Assembly (NCBI GenBank): GCA_029261995.1
Contig: JAJDAF010000012.1
Span: 1 to 64,000, forward strand
Reading direction: 5' to 3'
Length of the DNA stretch: 64,000 nucleotides
DNA from: Candidatus Zhuqueibacterota bacterium
GTDB taxonomy: Bacteria > Zhuqueibacterota > Zhuqueibacteria > Oceanimicrobiales > Oceanimicrobiaceae
The notes under the pieces are model-generated. The model was not told the DNA's origin, made no database searches, and saw only the letters and a program-made list of their open reading frames with translations. Both the position numbers and the translations under genes were made by a program. Positions within the stretch are counted from its first letter, which is position 1, and the number at the start of each line of letters is the position of its first letter. Below are positions 33,973 through 44,546 of this stretch, one piece after another.

Positions 33973-36042
33973 CTAGTCCTGGTTCACTTTCACCCGAATG
34001 GTGCTGTACGCTTTGATTTCGAGAAAATCGGAGGCGCGCACCTTGACAAATTTACCATTGGTTCCATCGATAACGACCCGCACGCCTGAGTACAGCCGGT
34101 CGCGCAGAAATGTTTGCATATCCTGCTCAGACAAAGAGAACGAGACATCTGAGCGCTGTGATGCCGGCACATAGCCTTCGTTATCCGTCTCGGCTCCTGC
34201 GGCACGTAGCGAAAGGCTGTCCAGGTGTGGAATGGTGAGAACTGGTTCGCTGAATACAGTGCTGTCCGATTCGCCAAAAAAGATGCGAACATCGGCGCCG
34301 ATGGGCAGATGATTCGCAATCTGAGCCACAAAACTGCCGTTGGCGAGATTGTCGATGATGTCGTCCTTCACACCATCGTCAATATCCATGTCCTGCGGGT
34401 CGGAATCGATTTTCTGAGACGGCAGGCGCAAAGAAAATGGCGCGGTAATTCTAACTTCACCATCCACAAAGTCTTCGGTGGAAACGGTGCCAAGCCAGTT
34501 CGGGTCGCCAAGTTCAACGGAGCCATCTATCTTTATCAGATTCGGAAGAATACTTATGAAATCGTTGATGGTACTGTTTTGATTGTTCAGAACGATTGTC
34601 GTCTTGACAGGTTCACCGGGTGCGCTGGCAGGCTGAATGACTTCGTCTACCTGCAAATATGAGACGCTGCCATTCTCGTTCTGTCCCTCAATATTGAACC
34701 GCAGACGCGCCGGGAAATTGATGCCATTGTCGATGGTCAGCTCGAGTTGTGCCGTCTCGAAAAAGATGCTGTCCATGTCGGCCGGAATATCGAATTCGAT
34801 GTCTTCCTGCGAAACATCGATTTCCTGCCTGCCAATCTTGCCGGTCACGCTGGAGAAGCGCAAGCCTGAAAGATTGAATCCGGCGCTCATCAGATCGCTG
34901 CTGCGCACCAGCGCAAAATCATCGCCAGTTGACACGGTTTTGATGGTCCAGTTGAAAGCGACCTTCTGTTGCGCAAAGTCGGCAGGCTGAGGCCGTAGCG
35001 CAAACCCACGCAGATTGATGGTGTTGTTGATGGCGTTGTTGCGTGTGATGAAGAGTGAATCGACAAATGAGTTGCCGATCGCATCAAAGAAATCTGGCAG
35101 CCGATAGACCAGCCAGGCGTCCAGCGGGATGTCGCCGCCGATATTCAACTGAATCGCGCCGCTGTCCAATGTTGCTTCAGTTACAATCAGGGAATCTGTA
35201 ATCGTGACATCGTCGGCGCTCGACACGATTTGCTCCGGAATCTTTGCCAGGGCTTCGCTGGCTTTTAGCTCACTGATCTCGCCCGCCATGTCGTAGCGGC
35301 TGGCGGCGTCTATCAGCACGGCGTTGCCACTGCTTCCTGCCGAATTGCCGCGCATGAGCATCGAAAGTTGGTTCGGCAAGCGGATTTCGGCAAGGTCGGT
35401 AGCAAAACTCTGTGTTGTGCCCGGCGGGATTAACGCGTTGTTGGTCATGGTGACAATCATCGTGTCAGCGTTTGTGTCCCAGACTTCCAGAATAATGGGA
35501 CTGCCGAGGGTAATCGCCAACTGATTGATAACAACAATACTTATCGAACCACTATCGATCAGCACATAAGAAAAATCGTCGTAGGAGTTTAGCGGCTTCT
35601 TTTCAGTTTCGAAACTGAATGAAGGGATGGTGGCTGTCTGCCCATCCAGCAGGTCTGCCTCCGAATAAATCTCTCGCAGTTCGACGCTGGTCGCCTCAGA
35701 GCCTGGGGACTCTACCGTGAACGAGCCCAGCGTCAGAGAAAAATCATCTGACTGGTCTTCCATATCAAGTTGGTCGCCGACCAGATACTCGTCGAGTTCA
35801 GAGGTTTGCGCGAAGCGGAGAAGCCCCGTGCTGTCTTCACTGATGGCGTCCTCGTCATCCGCGATTTCAGACATGGTATAGACCTTGCTGACCAGCGGAA
35901 TGGATACATCGACGTCCCACGACGGCGAGCTTGGCTTCTCGAACGAGCAACCGAAAATGGCCGGTAGCAACAATGCGAAGCAAAGCAAAGCCCATGTCGA
36001 GGCGAGCGCATCCTTCCTGATACGAAACGCAATTTTTTCCAT
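33973..36042 (-). CDS. Large surface lipoprotein, unknown function
   Basis: The 689-residue product has a lipoprotein signal ending LLPAIFGC (Cys32), followed by SFEKPSSPSWDVDVSIPLVSKVYTMSEI. Proteins with 'PxWDVxxxIPL' after the lipid anchor occur in Bacteroidetes/Chlorobi-like genomes as unknown lipoproteins. The body is acidic and beta-rich, with repeated modules of the type 'SLTLGSFTV', 'ITDSLIVTEATLDSGAIQLNIG' and 'ELTIDNGINFPARLRFNIEGQN'; it may be built of several immunoglobulin-like domains. No enzyme motif is seen. It is followed after 14 bases by the PorV-like gene and the pair may form a surface complex. Confidence 0.8.
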   Translation of the reverse strand: MEKIAFRIRKDALASTWALLCFALLLPAIFGCSFEKPSSPSWDVDVSIPLVSKVYTMSEIADDEDAISEDSTGLLRFAQTSELDEYLVGDQLDMEDQSDDFSLTLGSFTVESPGSEATSVELREIYSEADLLDGQTATIPSFSFETEKKPLNSYDDFSYVLIDSGSISIVVINQLAITLGSPIILEVWDTNADTMIVTMTNNALIPPGTTQSFATDLAEIRLPNQLSMLMRGNSAGSSGNAVLIDAASRYDMAGEISELKASEALAKIPEQIVSSADDVTITDSLIVTEATLDSGAIQLNIGGDIPLDAWLVYRLPDFFDAIGNSFVDSLFITRNNAINNTINLRGFALRPQPADFAQQKVAFNWTIKTVSTGDDFALVRSSDLMSAGFNLSGLRFSSVTGKIGRQEIDVSQEDIEFDIPADMDSIFFETAQLELTIDNGINFPARLRFNIEGQNENGSVSYLQVDEVIQPASAPGEPVKTTIVLNNQNSTINDFISILPNLIKIDGSVELGDPNWLGTVSTEDFVDGEVRITAPFSLRLPSQKIDSDPQDMDIDDGVKDDIIDNLANGSFVAQIANHLPIGADVRIFFGESDSTVFSEPVLTIPHLDSLSLRAAGAETDNEGYVPASQRSDVSFSLSEQDMQTFLRDRLYSGVRVVIDGTNGKFVKVRASDFLEIKAYSTIRVKVNQD

Positions 36043-36392
36043 TAGAGAACCTCATGAATTGAAGTGAAATTCCGGGTTGGCATATCAATACTCTTTTCGG
36101 TAATTATGGAATGAACTTTAGGCAGGACAGCACCCATAGAAAGTAGATGCGACAGCGTCACGGAGAAATTTCATAGCTCAAAATTGGAAAAAACAACAGG
36201 CGGGAAATCGAACTTCAGGATGGTTAAGAGGTGCTGAACTTTGGGAGTCTTTTGCGGCTCCAGCCTACCGCCACAAGATGCACTGACGTCTTCTTCAGGG
36301 ATCTGGGGAGACTTCTCCCCCAAAAAGAACGCCCCTTGCAGTGAGTCTGTCAAGGGGCGTATTCAGTCTTAACTGCAAATGCTACATCATGA
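36043..36392. other. Spacer downstream of ahcY
   Basis: This 350-base stretch carries the ahcY terminator (36322-36359) and a second hairpin, GGGGAG-ACTT-CTCCCC at 36305-36320. It should also hold the promoter of the lipoprotein gene starting at 36042. No gene is convincing; the 60-residue frame at 36171-36353 crosses the terminator and is rejected. Confidence 0.5.
36322..36359 (-). terminator. Rho-independent terminator of the PTS-SAM operon
   Basis: Read on the minus strand, a perfect nine-base stem (CGCCCCTTG with CAAGGGGCG; 36351-36359 and 36330-36338) is followed by TTCTTTTTG. It lies 34 bases past the ahcY stop. Confidence 0.85.
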
Positions 36393-37670
<1,278 letters not shown>

Positions 37671-37755
37671 TTATTTCTATTGCTGAAGCGTCCTGTTCTT
37701 GTCGTGTTGCGATGCAAGCGCTGCGGTAGCAGGACCAGCATGCCGAATTCCGGGC

Positions 37756-38889
37756 TTAACCTCGGGCCAACGAAGCTGCCTTGTCCGTCTTTTCCCAGGT
37801 GAATCCGGCTTCATCGCGGCCAAAATGACCATAGGCAGCAGTCTTTATGTAGATCGGTCTGCGCAACTCGAGCGTGCTTATGATGCCCTTCGGAGTCAAG
37901 TCAAAATTCCGGCCAATCAGAGCTGCGATTTCATCATCGGGTATCTGACCGGTTCCAAACGATTCGACGCTGATGGAAACAGGTTCCGCAACACCAATGG
38001 CGTAGGCGAGTTGAATCTCGCATTTGTCGGCCAGACCAGCGGCTACCACATTCTTGGCCACATAGCGGGCGGCATAGGTTGCGGAGCGGTCCACTTTCGT
38101 CGGATCTTTTCCGGAGAAGGCGCCACCGCCATGCCTGCCAAGACCGCCGTACGTATCTACAATTATTTTGCGGCCGGTAACACCCGTGTCGCCATGCGGC
38201 CCGCCAACCACGAAACGCCCGGTTGGATTGATGTGAAAAACGACGGTATCATCATAAAAGTCCGATGGCAAAACCGGCTTGATGACTTTTTCGATGATGT
38301 CAGAATGAATCGCCTCCTGGGTAACGTCGGGGTCGTGCTGCGTTGAGATTACAACTGTTTCAACCTTGACAGGTTTTCCATCCTCGTAACGCACGCTGAC
38401 TTGTGATTTGCCGTCCGGGCGAACGTAAGGCAGGGTACCATCTTTACGCACGTCCGCCAGTCGGCGGGTCAGCCGGTGCGCCAGCATGATGGGCAGCGGC
38501 ATCAACTCTTTGGTCTCCTTGCTGGCGTAGCCAAACATCATTCCCTGGTCGCCGGCGCCGTCTTTATCGACACCCATCGCGATATCGGGAGATTGTGTTT
38601 GAATAGCGTTCAACACCGAGCAGGTCTTGTAGTCAAAGCCAAAGCTCGCGTCCGTATAGCCTATCTCTTTGATCACACCGCGTACCAACTCGGGGATTTC
38701 GACATAGGTCGTGGTTGTAATCTCACCGCCGACGAGTGCCAGACCGGTCGTTACAAAAGATTCGCATGCGACCCGGCCGTTGGGATCTTTCTCGAGAATC
38801 GCATCGAGCACACCGTCGGATATCTGATCCGCAACCTTATCCGGGTGGCCTTCAGTCACAGACTCAGAGGTAAAAAGCGTCGAAGACAT
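37756..38889 (-). CDS. metK: S-adenosylmethionine synthetase
   Basis: The 377-residue enzyme makes SAM from methionine and ATP. The family blocks are present in order: [31 protein letters not shown], and [19 protein letters not shown]-like loop (here ...[10 protein letters not shown]). Length is normal. AAGGAG lies seven bases before the ATG. It sits 34 bases after the inositol-monophosphatase-like gene and about 100 bases before ahcY, so SAM synthesis and SAH breakdown are co-expressed. No SAM riboswitch is seen upstream, as expected inside an operon. Confidence 0.96.
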   Translation of the reverse strand: MSSTLFTSESVTEGHPDKVADQISDGVLDAILEKDPNGRVACESFVTTGLALVGGEITTTTYVEIPELVRGVIKEIGYTDASFGFDYKTCSVLNAIQTQSPDIAMGVDKDGAGDQGMMFGYASKETKELMPLPIMLAHRLTRRLADVRKDGTLPYVRPDGKSQVSVRYEDGKPVKVETVVISTQHDPDVTQEAIHSDIIEKVIKPVLPSDFYDDTVVFHINPTGRFVVGGPHGDTGVTGRKIIVDTYGGLGRHGGGAFSGKDPTKVDRSATYAARYVAKNVVAAGLADKCEIQLAYAIGVAEPVSISVESFGTGQIPDDEIAALIGRNFDLTPKGIISTLELRRPIYIKTAAYGHFGRDEAGFTWEKTDKAASLARG

Positions 38890-38923
38890 GAAATTGCTCC
38901 TTTCAACTGTTCAGGTAAACCGA

Positions 38924-39847
38924 TTAATTTTGACTGGGTAACGCGCCAAGAATCGCTCTGTGCAGATTGCGATTGCTTGCCGCGAGACACGAAATGACCG
39001 CCTGTTTGCCATGTTGAACAAGAAGAACCTTGTCCAGGCTCTTGCCGCAGGCGTCTGTGATCACACAATTTGCTTCTTTTAGAATGATATAAGCTCCGGC
39101 TATATCATAGGGAAACATGCCCACGACTCTGCCGCTCGCCAGTTTCTCAAACTCAACTTCGCTTTCAGAAAAATCGCTAAGGATGCGCCCCCCGACATCG
39201 ACGTACGCGTCAAGTTGCCCCGTGACGATCCTGGTCAGCGAGTAAGCCGAACTGTTGTGCTGGAACGATGCTCCCTGCAACCCTGACTGGTCAATCAGCG
39301 TCCCGAGGTAATGCATGACGCGCTCCACTGGTCTGCAGATGGTATCATACCCCCAAAACATTCTGGTGATGGAGTCGTTCTGCGACGGGCACGGAAAACT
39401 ATCGGCTGGAGTGCTGCACCGCACCCCCATTCCCTGTTCAGCGTAGTAATAAATTCCCGAATTTATCTCTAAAACCACTCCGGCAATAATAGTTCCGAAT
39501 GTTGCGATATCTGAATAGTGGCACAAAGCCAACGACACGACCGCGGTTTCGAAGCCGCAGACCAGAGGTCGGGTGCCATCAATCGGATCGACAACCAGCA
39601 ACCACTCAGGCTTCGGGTCCAATTTCACGAGGCCTTTGTCCTCGGAGAAGTAAGCAGCTTTCAGGCCGCTGCGCTCTATCGCGGCCAACAAAGCAGATTC
39701 CGCCACTTTGTCGATTGCGAAGGTCGTGTCGCCACTGAATGCGACCGAATGCGCCGCTTTAGCGTGATGAGTGTTCAGATGGGGCAGGAGAGCCACCTGA
39801 ATCTCCAGGGCAAGATCCTTGATAAAGTCGAATCGCGTCTCTTCCAT
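38924..39847 (-). CDS. Inositol-monophosphatase-family phosphatase
   Basis: The 307-residue protein shows the metal-binding motifs of the lithium-sensitive phosphatase family: YFSEDKG, VVDPIDGTRPLVCGFE, and late FPYDIAGAYIILKEAN with the third Asp. SGDTTFAIDKVAE at the N-terminus is also typical. The family includes inositol monophosphatase, fructose-1,6-bisphosphatase and 3'(2'),5'-bisphosphate nucleotidase (CysQ). The substrate cannot be fixed here. It begins 11 bases after the stop of ptsI and precedes metK by 34 bases. Confidence 0.85.
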   Translation of the reverse strand: MEETRFDFIKDLALEIQVALLPHLNTHHAKAAHSVAFSGDTTFAIDKVAESALLAAIERSGLKAAYFSEDKGLVKLDPKPEWLLVVDPIDGTRPLVCGFETAVVSLALCHYSDIATFGTIIAGVVLEINSGIYYYAEQGMGVRCSTPADSFPCPSQNDSITRMFWGYDTICRPVERVMHYLGTLIDQSGLQGASFQHNSSAYSLTRIVTGQLDAYVDVGGRILSDFSESEVEFEKLASGRVVGMFPYDIAGAYIILKEANCVITDACGKSLDKVLLVQHGKQAVISCLAASNRNLHRAILGALPSQN

Positions 39848-39857
39848 GAAAATGTTT

Positions 39858-41654
39858 CTAGGAACTCAACTCCTTGAACTTCTGTCGCACGACCTTGTTC
39901 ATGAACCGTTCGACCTCCGAAGCAGTCTCAAAATTCAGGGCCTTGTTGGCGATTCGCACGGCCTGCTGGTAATCCACAGAGCGAATGATTTTCTTTATTT
40001 CTGGCACCGCCATCGGCGTGACACTGAATTCATCCAGGTCCAGACCGAGCAGAATAAGTGCTGCCAGGGGGTCACTGGCCATCTCACCACACATTCCGAC
40101 CCAAACACCGGCCTGGTGGCCTGCGTTAATCACCTGCTTAATCAGACGCAACACTGCAGGGTGCAGGTGCTGGTAAAGATGAGCGATACGCTCATTGCCA
40201 CGATCGACGGCGAGAACGTATTGCACGAGATCGTTGGTGCCAATGCTCAAAAAATCGACTTCCTCGGCGATTCTGTCCGCCATCAACGCGGCGGATGGCA
40301 CTTCAATCATTACGCCGCATTCGATGTCTTCATCGAACGGAGTCTTTTGCTTGCACAATTCTTGCTTGGCCCGGTCGAGAGCTTGCTTGCATTGGCGCAG
40401 TTCATCGAGCCCTGAGATCATGGGGAAGAGAATCTTGACGTTACCGCCGACGCTTGCCCGCAGAATCGCCCGCAACTGCACATCGAAAACATCCTGCCGG
40501 TCCAGGCAAATCCGGATAGCACGCCAGCCCAGAAAGGGATTTTCCTCCGGCGGAATCACGATTGACTTCGGGTTCTTGTCTCCGCCGAGATCCATTGTCC
40601 TTATGATCACGGAATCCGGAGCTATTTTCGTGGCCATTTTCGTATACTCACCGACCTGCTCATCCTCTGTGGGTAGCTCCGACCGCGACAGGTAAACGTA
40701 GTCCGTCCTGTATAAACCCACACCGCGCGCACCGTGAGTCCGTGCTGACTCCGCCTCATCCGCGAACTCAAGATTGGCTGAAAGCTCGATTTCCTTACCG
40801 TCCAGAGTGATGCTCGGCAGGTCTCTGATGCCAGCCAGCTTGCGTCCGACATCCAGGTATTTTTCCTGAAGCTTGCGGTAGTGGCCCAGTGTTTTTTCAT
40901 CGGGATCGATTAGCACTTTGCCCTGATTGCCATCGACGATAATGCGGACTCCATCCGAGACAGCCTTACTCAAATTGCGCAAACCGACCACCGCCGGCAC
41001 GCCCATCGAGCGCGCCATGATCGCGACATGCGAAGTCCGGCCGCCGAAGTCTGTCGCAAAGCCCATCACTTTGTGGCGGTCGAGCTTGACGGTATCAGAT
41101 GGCGTCAGGTCAACCGCAACGATGACCGCCGAACCCTCAAACCGATTCAGGTGGGCGGAACGGTCACCCTGGATATGGCGAATCACGCGCCGCTTGACGT
41201 CTTTGAGATCGGATATTCTGCTTCGGAAGAGTTCCTGTCTGCTTTCACTCAGTGAACTCTGATACTTCTGCATGATATCATAGAAAGCAAAATCAGCGCT
41301 TTTCTTCTCTTCGCGGATCCCGCCAATGGTTTCGTCAATGATCACACTGTCTTCAAGAAGGAGTTGGTGCACGTCGAAGATGCGAGCGTTCTCCTTGCCG
41401 ATTCTGTGCTCAACTCTGCTTTGCAGGGTACGCAGCTCACTCTTGGCCTTCTCAACTGCCTGCACGAACTTCTCGACCTCACCGGCGATCTCCGTTTCCC
41501 GGATGATAGTCGGATCTATCTTCACCGCTTCCCCACGAAGGGCAAAAACCTTGGAGATCGCAATGCCGGGCGAGACTGCAATTCCCTCCAGTAGGTGGGC
41601 ACATTTGAGTTTGTTGGTTTTTGAATCCACAGCCCTTGGTCTACTCTTCGTCAA
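39858..41654 (-). CDS. ptsI: PTS Enzyme I
   Basis: The 598-residue cytoplasmic enzyme takes phosphate from PEP and gives it to HPr. The phosphorylated His lies in GGRTSHVAIMARSMGVPAV. The PEP-binding TIM barrel shows VGLYRTDYVYLSR, NPFLGWRAIRI, ECGVMIEVPSAALMAD, FSIGTNDLVQY (here FLSIGTNDL) and the cysteine loop MCGEMASDP. Length is normal plus a short N-terminal extension. The frame shown starts at TTG, 14 bases inside ptsH; a GTG eight codons later is the alternative and neither has a clear ribosome binding site. Confidence 0.94.
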   Translation of the reverse strand: MTKSRPRAVDSKTNKLKCAHLLEGIAVSPGIAISKVFALRGEAVKIDPTIIRETEIAGEVEKFVQAVEKAKSELRTLQSRVEHRIGKENARIFDVHQLLLEDSVIIDETIGGIREEKKSADFAFYDIMQKYQSSLSESRQELFRSRISDLKDVKRRVIRHIQGDRSAHLNRFEGSAVIVAVDLTPSDTVKLDRHKVMGFATDFGGRTSHVAIMARSMGVPAVVGLRNLSKAVSDGVRIIVDGNQGKVLIDPDEKTLGHYRKLQEKYLDVGRKLAGIRDLPSITLDGKEIELSANLEFADEAESARTHGARGVGLYRTDYVYLSRSELPTEDEQVGEYTKMATKIAPDSVIIRTMDLGGDKNPKSIVIPPEENPFLGWRAIRICLDRQDVFDVQLRAILRASVGGNVKILFPMISGLDELRQCKQALDRAKQELCKQKTPFDEDIECGVMIEVPSAALMADRIAEEVDFLSIGTNDLVQYVLAVDRGNERIAHLYQHLHPAVLRLIKQVINAGHQAGVWVGMCGEMASDPLAALILLGLDLDEFSVTPMAVPEIKKIIRSVDYQQAVRIANKALNFETASEVERFMNKVVRQKFKELSS

Positions 41655-41907
41655 ACTTGTTGTTTATTAGTGCAATCAGCGCTGCCAGGGTTTCCTTCTC
41701 GTCATCGCCCTTGACAGTCAGCGTCAACGCACTGCCCATTTCTGCCGCGAGCATCATGACCCCCATTATGCTCTTGCCATTGACTTCCTGCTCGTCACGG
41801 CCAAGAAAAACATCCGACTTAAATTTGGCAGCCGTTTTGACAAACATTGCTGCCGGGCGGGCATGCATACCTAATTTGTTCTTGATCGTCACTTTTTCTT
41901 GAATCAT
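41641..41907 (-). CDS. ptsH: Phosphocarrier protein HPr
   Basis: The 88-residue protein carries the active-site His in KLGMHARPAAMFV. The region about the regulatory serine reads VNGKSIMGVMMLAAEMGS, where KSIMG matches the Ser46 site used by HPr kinase in other bacteria. No HPr kinase gene is in this window. It is preceded by the EIID gene (36 bases) and overlaps ptsI. Confidence 0.95.
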   Translation of the reverse strand: MIQEKVTIKNKLGMHARPAAMFVKTAAKFKSDVFLGRDEQEVNGKSIMGVMMLAAEMGSALTLTVKGDDEKETLAALIALINNKFDEE

Positions 41908-41942
41908 AAGCTGAACAAATCCCCTTCTGACCTATACCTGTC

Positions 41943-42683
41943 CTACCCCAGTAGTCCACCAACAATCAAACTCAGCATCAAAATCGATAACAAGGTGACA
42001 GGCACCGAGACACCTCTTCTGAACAGCCATCCAGCGCCGACCGCACTCCCGGCAAACGCCGCGGCCTGCCCTAGATTACCAATTTGCTCGGAGCATGCCA
42101 GAAACATAAAAACGACTGTGGCGACGAAGGAAGCAGCGTAAAGCAACCAATCGGCAAGCTGATTAAACCGGCCAAGCGACAGGTCTTTGACAATGTCGAA
42201 GCCTTTCGCATACCCCTGCCAAACACCTTTGAACCGCGTGTAGAAGTGAGGGACATTGTGCAGCACGAGAAAGGTCACGACTCCTACTTCCTGATAAAAA
42301 AATGCGAGTCCGAAACCGATGAGAGCCGCCAGCGGCTTTATGAGGCCCCAGAACAACTTGTCGCCAATTGCTCCAAGAAACTGGCTCATTCGCTTTTTGA
42401 AACGCTCCCGCTGTATGGTGACATCTCCGGCCCCGGCTTGCTCCTCGATTTTGAGCGCCGCTCCGATAACCCAGCCAGCCATGTAAGGATGCGTATTAAA
42501 ATAACCTAAGTTTCGCTGTAGAAATTGCCTTACATCTTCATCATTCTTCAAAATCCGACGCGCGAAAGGAGCAAGACAAAAACAGTAGCCGAGCGCCAAC
42601 ATGCGTTCATAGTTCCATGTGCCCTGTATGTAAAAGGACCGCGCCATGATGCGCATCAAATCTGATTTTCCAAGGGCGGCCAT
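41943..42683 (-). CDS. PTS EIID, mannose/fructose/sorbose family
   Basis: The 246-residue protein starts with ALGKSDLMRIMARSFYIQGTWNYERM, the EIID signature (KxDLxxxFxRSxxxQxSWNYERMQ). NTHPYMAGWVIGAALKIEEQ and LGAIGDKLFWGLIKPL are also EIID blocks. C-terminal hydrophobic helices follow. It forms the membrane part of a mannose-type permease with EIIC, whose stop codon overlaps its start (TGATG). Confidence 0.93.
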   Translation of the reverse strand: MAALGKSDLMRIMARSFYIQGTWNYERMLALGYCFCLAPFARRILKNDEDVRQFLQRNLGYFNTHPYMAGWVIGAALKIEEQAGAGDVTIQRERFKKRMSQFLGAIGDKLFWGLIKPLAALIGFGLAFFYQEVGVVTFLVLHNVPHFYTRFKGVWQGYAKGFDIVKDLSLGRFNQLADWLLYAASFVATVVFMFLACSEQIGNLGQAAAFAGSAVGAGWLFRRGVSVPVTLLSILMLSLIVGGLLG

Positions 42684-43381
42684 CAGCCAATCCGAGTAAA
42701 AAAAATGAGCAGTCCCGAAAACGCGGCGCCCAGGGCGGCAAACTTGATGGAGCGTTTTCTGACAAACAGTCTAAGCATCGCACCAACTCCTGCCCCCAGA
42801 AGCATGGGTTTGACCAGAAAGAGCTTGCTCTCCCAAGCTACCGGCGCCAATGTAACAGCTCTGGCAGCAACAAAACTCGCAACAGCAAACAATAGCGCAA
42901 CGAACAAAGTGCCGAACACCAGTGAGCTTGCCACTCCAACACAATGCAGAAACGTAATGGTTCGCACACCAGCGTTGGCAGCCGCATGGTCAGCTTTCCG
43001 CGCCAGCAGCAGATTCAAGTACCGCAACCAGCCAGAAAGCGGAGTGGCCAACCGGCTAATGAGAATCCCTAGAATCAAGCTTGTAACCAGAATCATCTCC
43101 GGCCGGTCCGCAAAGGACGGGGTCAGATGAAGGGCAACTCCACTGGCCACAAAGGCTCCGAGATTTCCGAGTGACACCTGCGTACCGCCAACCGGGGCTT
43201 CCACCAGATATGGCAACTGCAGCAACAGCCCGACCGTCAGACCCAGAGTCATATTGCCCAAAATCACGCCGGCTATAGAACACGCCACAAGAGGTTGACA
43301 CACCATGATCTGCCAAGCAGCATCGGTGTCGGCCATCACGATTCCGCCAAACGCAAAAAACATCAACAGGGACAAATCCAT
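42683..43381 (-). CDS. PTS EIIC, mannose/sorbose family
   Basis: The 232-residue membrane protein has about six or more helices. The segment FGGIVMADTDAAWQIMVCQPLVACSIAG matches the EIIC start ('GGLIGLDTTAAWQ...SRPLV'). PVGGTQVSLGNLGAFVASGVAL is a further family block. I chose the ATG at 43381; a TTG at 43399 overlaps the prenyl synthase stop. EIIA and EIIB domains, which pass phosphate to the sugar, are absent from the operon and from the rest of the window. Confidence 0.88.
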   Translation of the reverse strand: MDLSLLMFFAFGGIVMADTDAAWQIMVCQPLVACSIAGVILGNMTLGLTVGLLLQLPYLVEAPVGGTQVSLGNLGAFVASGVALHLTPSFADRPEMILVTSLILGILISRLATPLSGWLRYLNLLLARKADHAAANAGVRTITFLHCVGVASSLVFGTLFVALLFAVASFVAARAVTLAPVAWESKLFLVKPMLLGAGVGAMLRLFVRKRSIKFAALGAAFSGLLIFFTRIG

Positions 43382-43395
43382 ATCAGGTTCTTGGT

Positions 43396-44376
43396 TCAAG
43401 CATTGCGTCGGGAAATAAAATGAACCAACTCTAAAAGTCGATCTTTTTCAGAAGCGTCGTTAAGTACGTCCAGGCTCGTTCTGGCCTTTTCCAGGTAGGA
43501 ATCGACTGCCGCCCGGGCGGCGTGGCTAGAACCAACTTTGTCAAAAATGTCTTTCACGGCTCGTATCTGAGTGCCGTCAATCTCGACGTCGAGCAGCCTC
43601 AGCAGGCTTTCGCGGGTGCCATCGTCTGCTTCATTTAACGCGTGAATGAGCAAGAACGTCTGCTTTCCTTGCTGCACGTCGCTACCGACCGTTTTTCCAA
43701 GAGTCTCCTGTTCGGAAATGATATCCAGAAGATCATCCTGGATTTGAAATGCATACCCCAGGTTGATGGCGAAATCACCGAGCGCATCAACTTCCGCAGG
43801 AGTACCACCTCCAACGAGGGCGCCAACTCTGGCTGAGACATTGAGCAACTCGGCCGTCTTGAGCTGAATCATCTCAAGGTACTCGGCCATGGAAACGGTC
43901 TTGCGAGTTTCAAAATCAAGGTCAAGCGCCTGACCTTCACAGACCCCCAAAATGCCGTCGGTAAATATCCGTGCGATCTCGTGTATTCGAGGGGATTGCG
44001 TTCGGAGTAGCGCTTGGTATGCCAGCGCGAAGAGTCCGTCACCGGCTAGAATTGCCAGCGCAGGCTCCCATTTTGTGTGGACCGTTGGTCTTCCGCGACG
44101 GGTATCGTCCTCATCCATGATGTCGTCATGGACAAGTGTGAAGTTATGCAGAAGTTCGACTGCGACCGCGGCATCCAAAGCAGCATCCGGCTTGCCGCCG
44201 ACTGCCGCGCACGACAAGAGAACCAGGATCGGCCGCAAACGCTTTCCGCCGCCCTCCAGCACATAATCAATCGGTTGGTAGAGAACAGCCGGCTGCCGAT
44301 TGTATACAGTTTCCGCGAGCCGCTGATTGATCAACTGCTGCCACTGATGCAGCAACCGTATGAAGGTGTCCTCCAC
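43396..44376 (-). CDS. Polyprenyl diphosphate synthase
   Basis: The trans-prenyltransferase condenses isopentenyl diphosphate units; the two Asp-rich metal sites are HDDIMDEDDTRRGRPT (DDxxD) and FQIQDDLLDI, and GGGKRLRPILVLLS precedes the first. Product length (farnesyl, geranylgeranyl or longer) cannot be told from the sequence alone. The frame runs on to a TTG at 44439, but that codon lies upstream of the transcription start predicted from the promoter at 44439-44467. I therefore use the GTG at 44376 (326 residues). It heads the PTS-SAM operon; its stop is close to the EIIC start. Confidence 0.88.
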   Translation of the reverse strand: MEDTFIRLLHQWQQLINQRLAETVYNRQPAVLYQPIDYVLEGGGKRLRPILVLLSCAAVGGKPDAALDAAVAVELLHNFTLVHDDIMDEDDTRRGRPTVHTKWEPALAILAGDGLFALAYQALLRTQSPRIHEIARIFTDGILGVCEGQALDLDFETRKTVSMAEYLEMIQLKTAELLNVSARVGALVGGGTPAEVDALGDFAINLGYAFQIQDDLLDIISEQETLGKTVGSDVQQGKQTFLLIHALNEADDGTRESLLRLLDVEIDGTQIRAVKDIFDKVGSSHAARAAVDSYLEKARTSLDVLNDASEKDRLLELVHFISRRNA

Positions 44377-44438
44377 TGGCCGTTTTGTGTGCTCTCTTCT
44401 CTCGTGATCTTCTACTGTCCGACTTGAAACAGACTGCA

Positions 44439-44467
44439 AAAATAGCCAAAATGGGCCTGATAATCAA
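44439..44467 (-). promoter_or_regulatory. Likely promoter of the PTS-SAM operon
   Basis: On the minus strand TTGATT (44467-44462), 17-base spacer, TATTTT (44444-44439). It is the only good match in the short spacer and gives a leader of about 55 bases to the GTG at 44376. Confidence 0.55.
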
Positions 44468-44493
44468 GTAAAAGTTTGATAATATGTTGCAAC

Positions 44494-44519
44494 AAAAAAG
44501 GCCAGCAAATGCTGGCCTT
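44494..44519 (-). terminator. Terminator of the TolC-family gene
   Basis: On the minus strand AAGGCCAGC (44519-44511), loop ATTT, GCTGGCCTT, then a run of Ts to 44494. Perfect nine-base stem, 28 bases past the stop at 44547. Confidence 0.9.
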
Positions 44520-44546
44520 CAAAGGCGATTCCGTATGTGTCAGGAC

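Noticed and set aside
38890-38923. SAM riboswitch upstream of metK
   Set aside because: Only 34 bases lie between the genes, too few for any known SAM-binding RNA, and metK is inside an operon.
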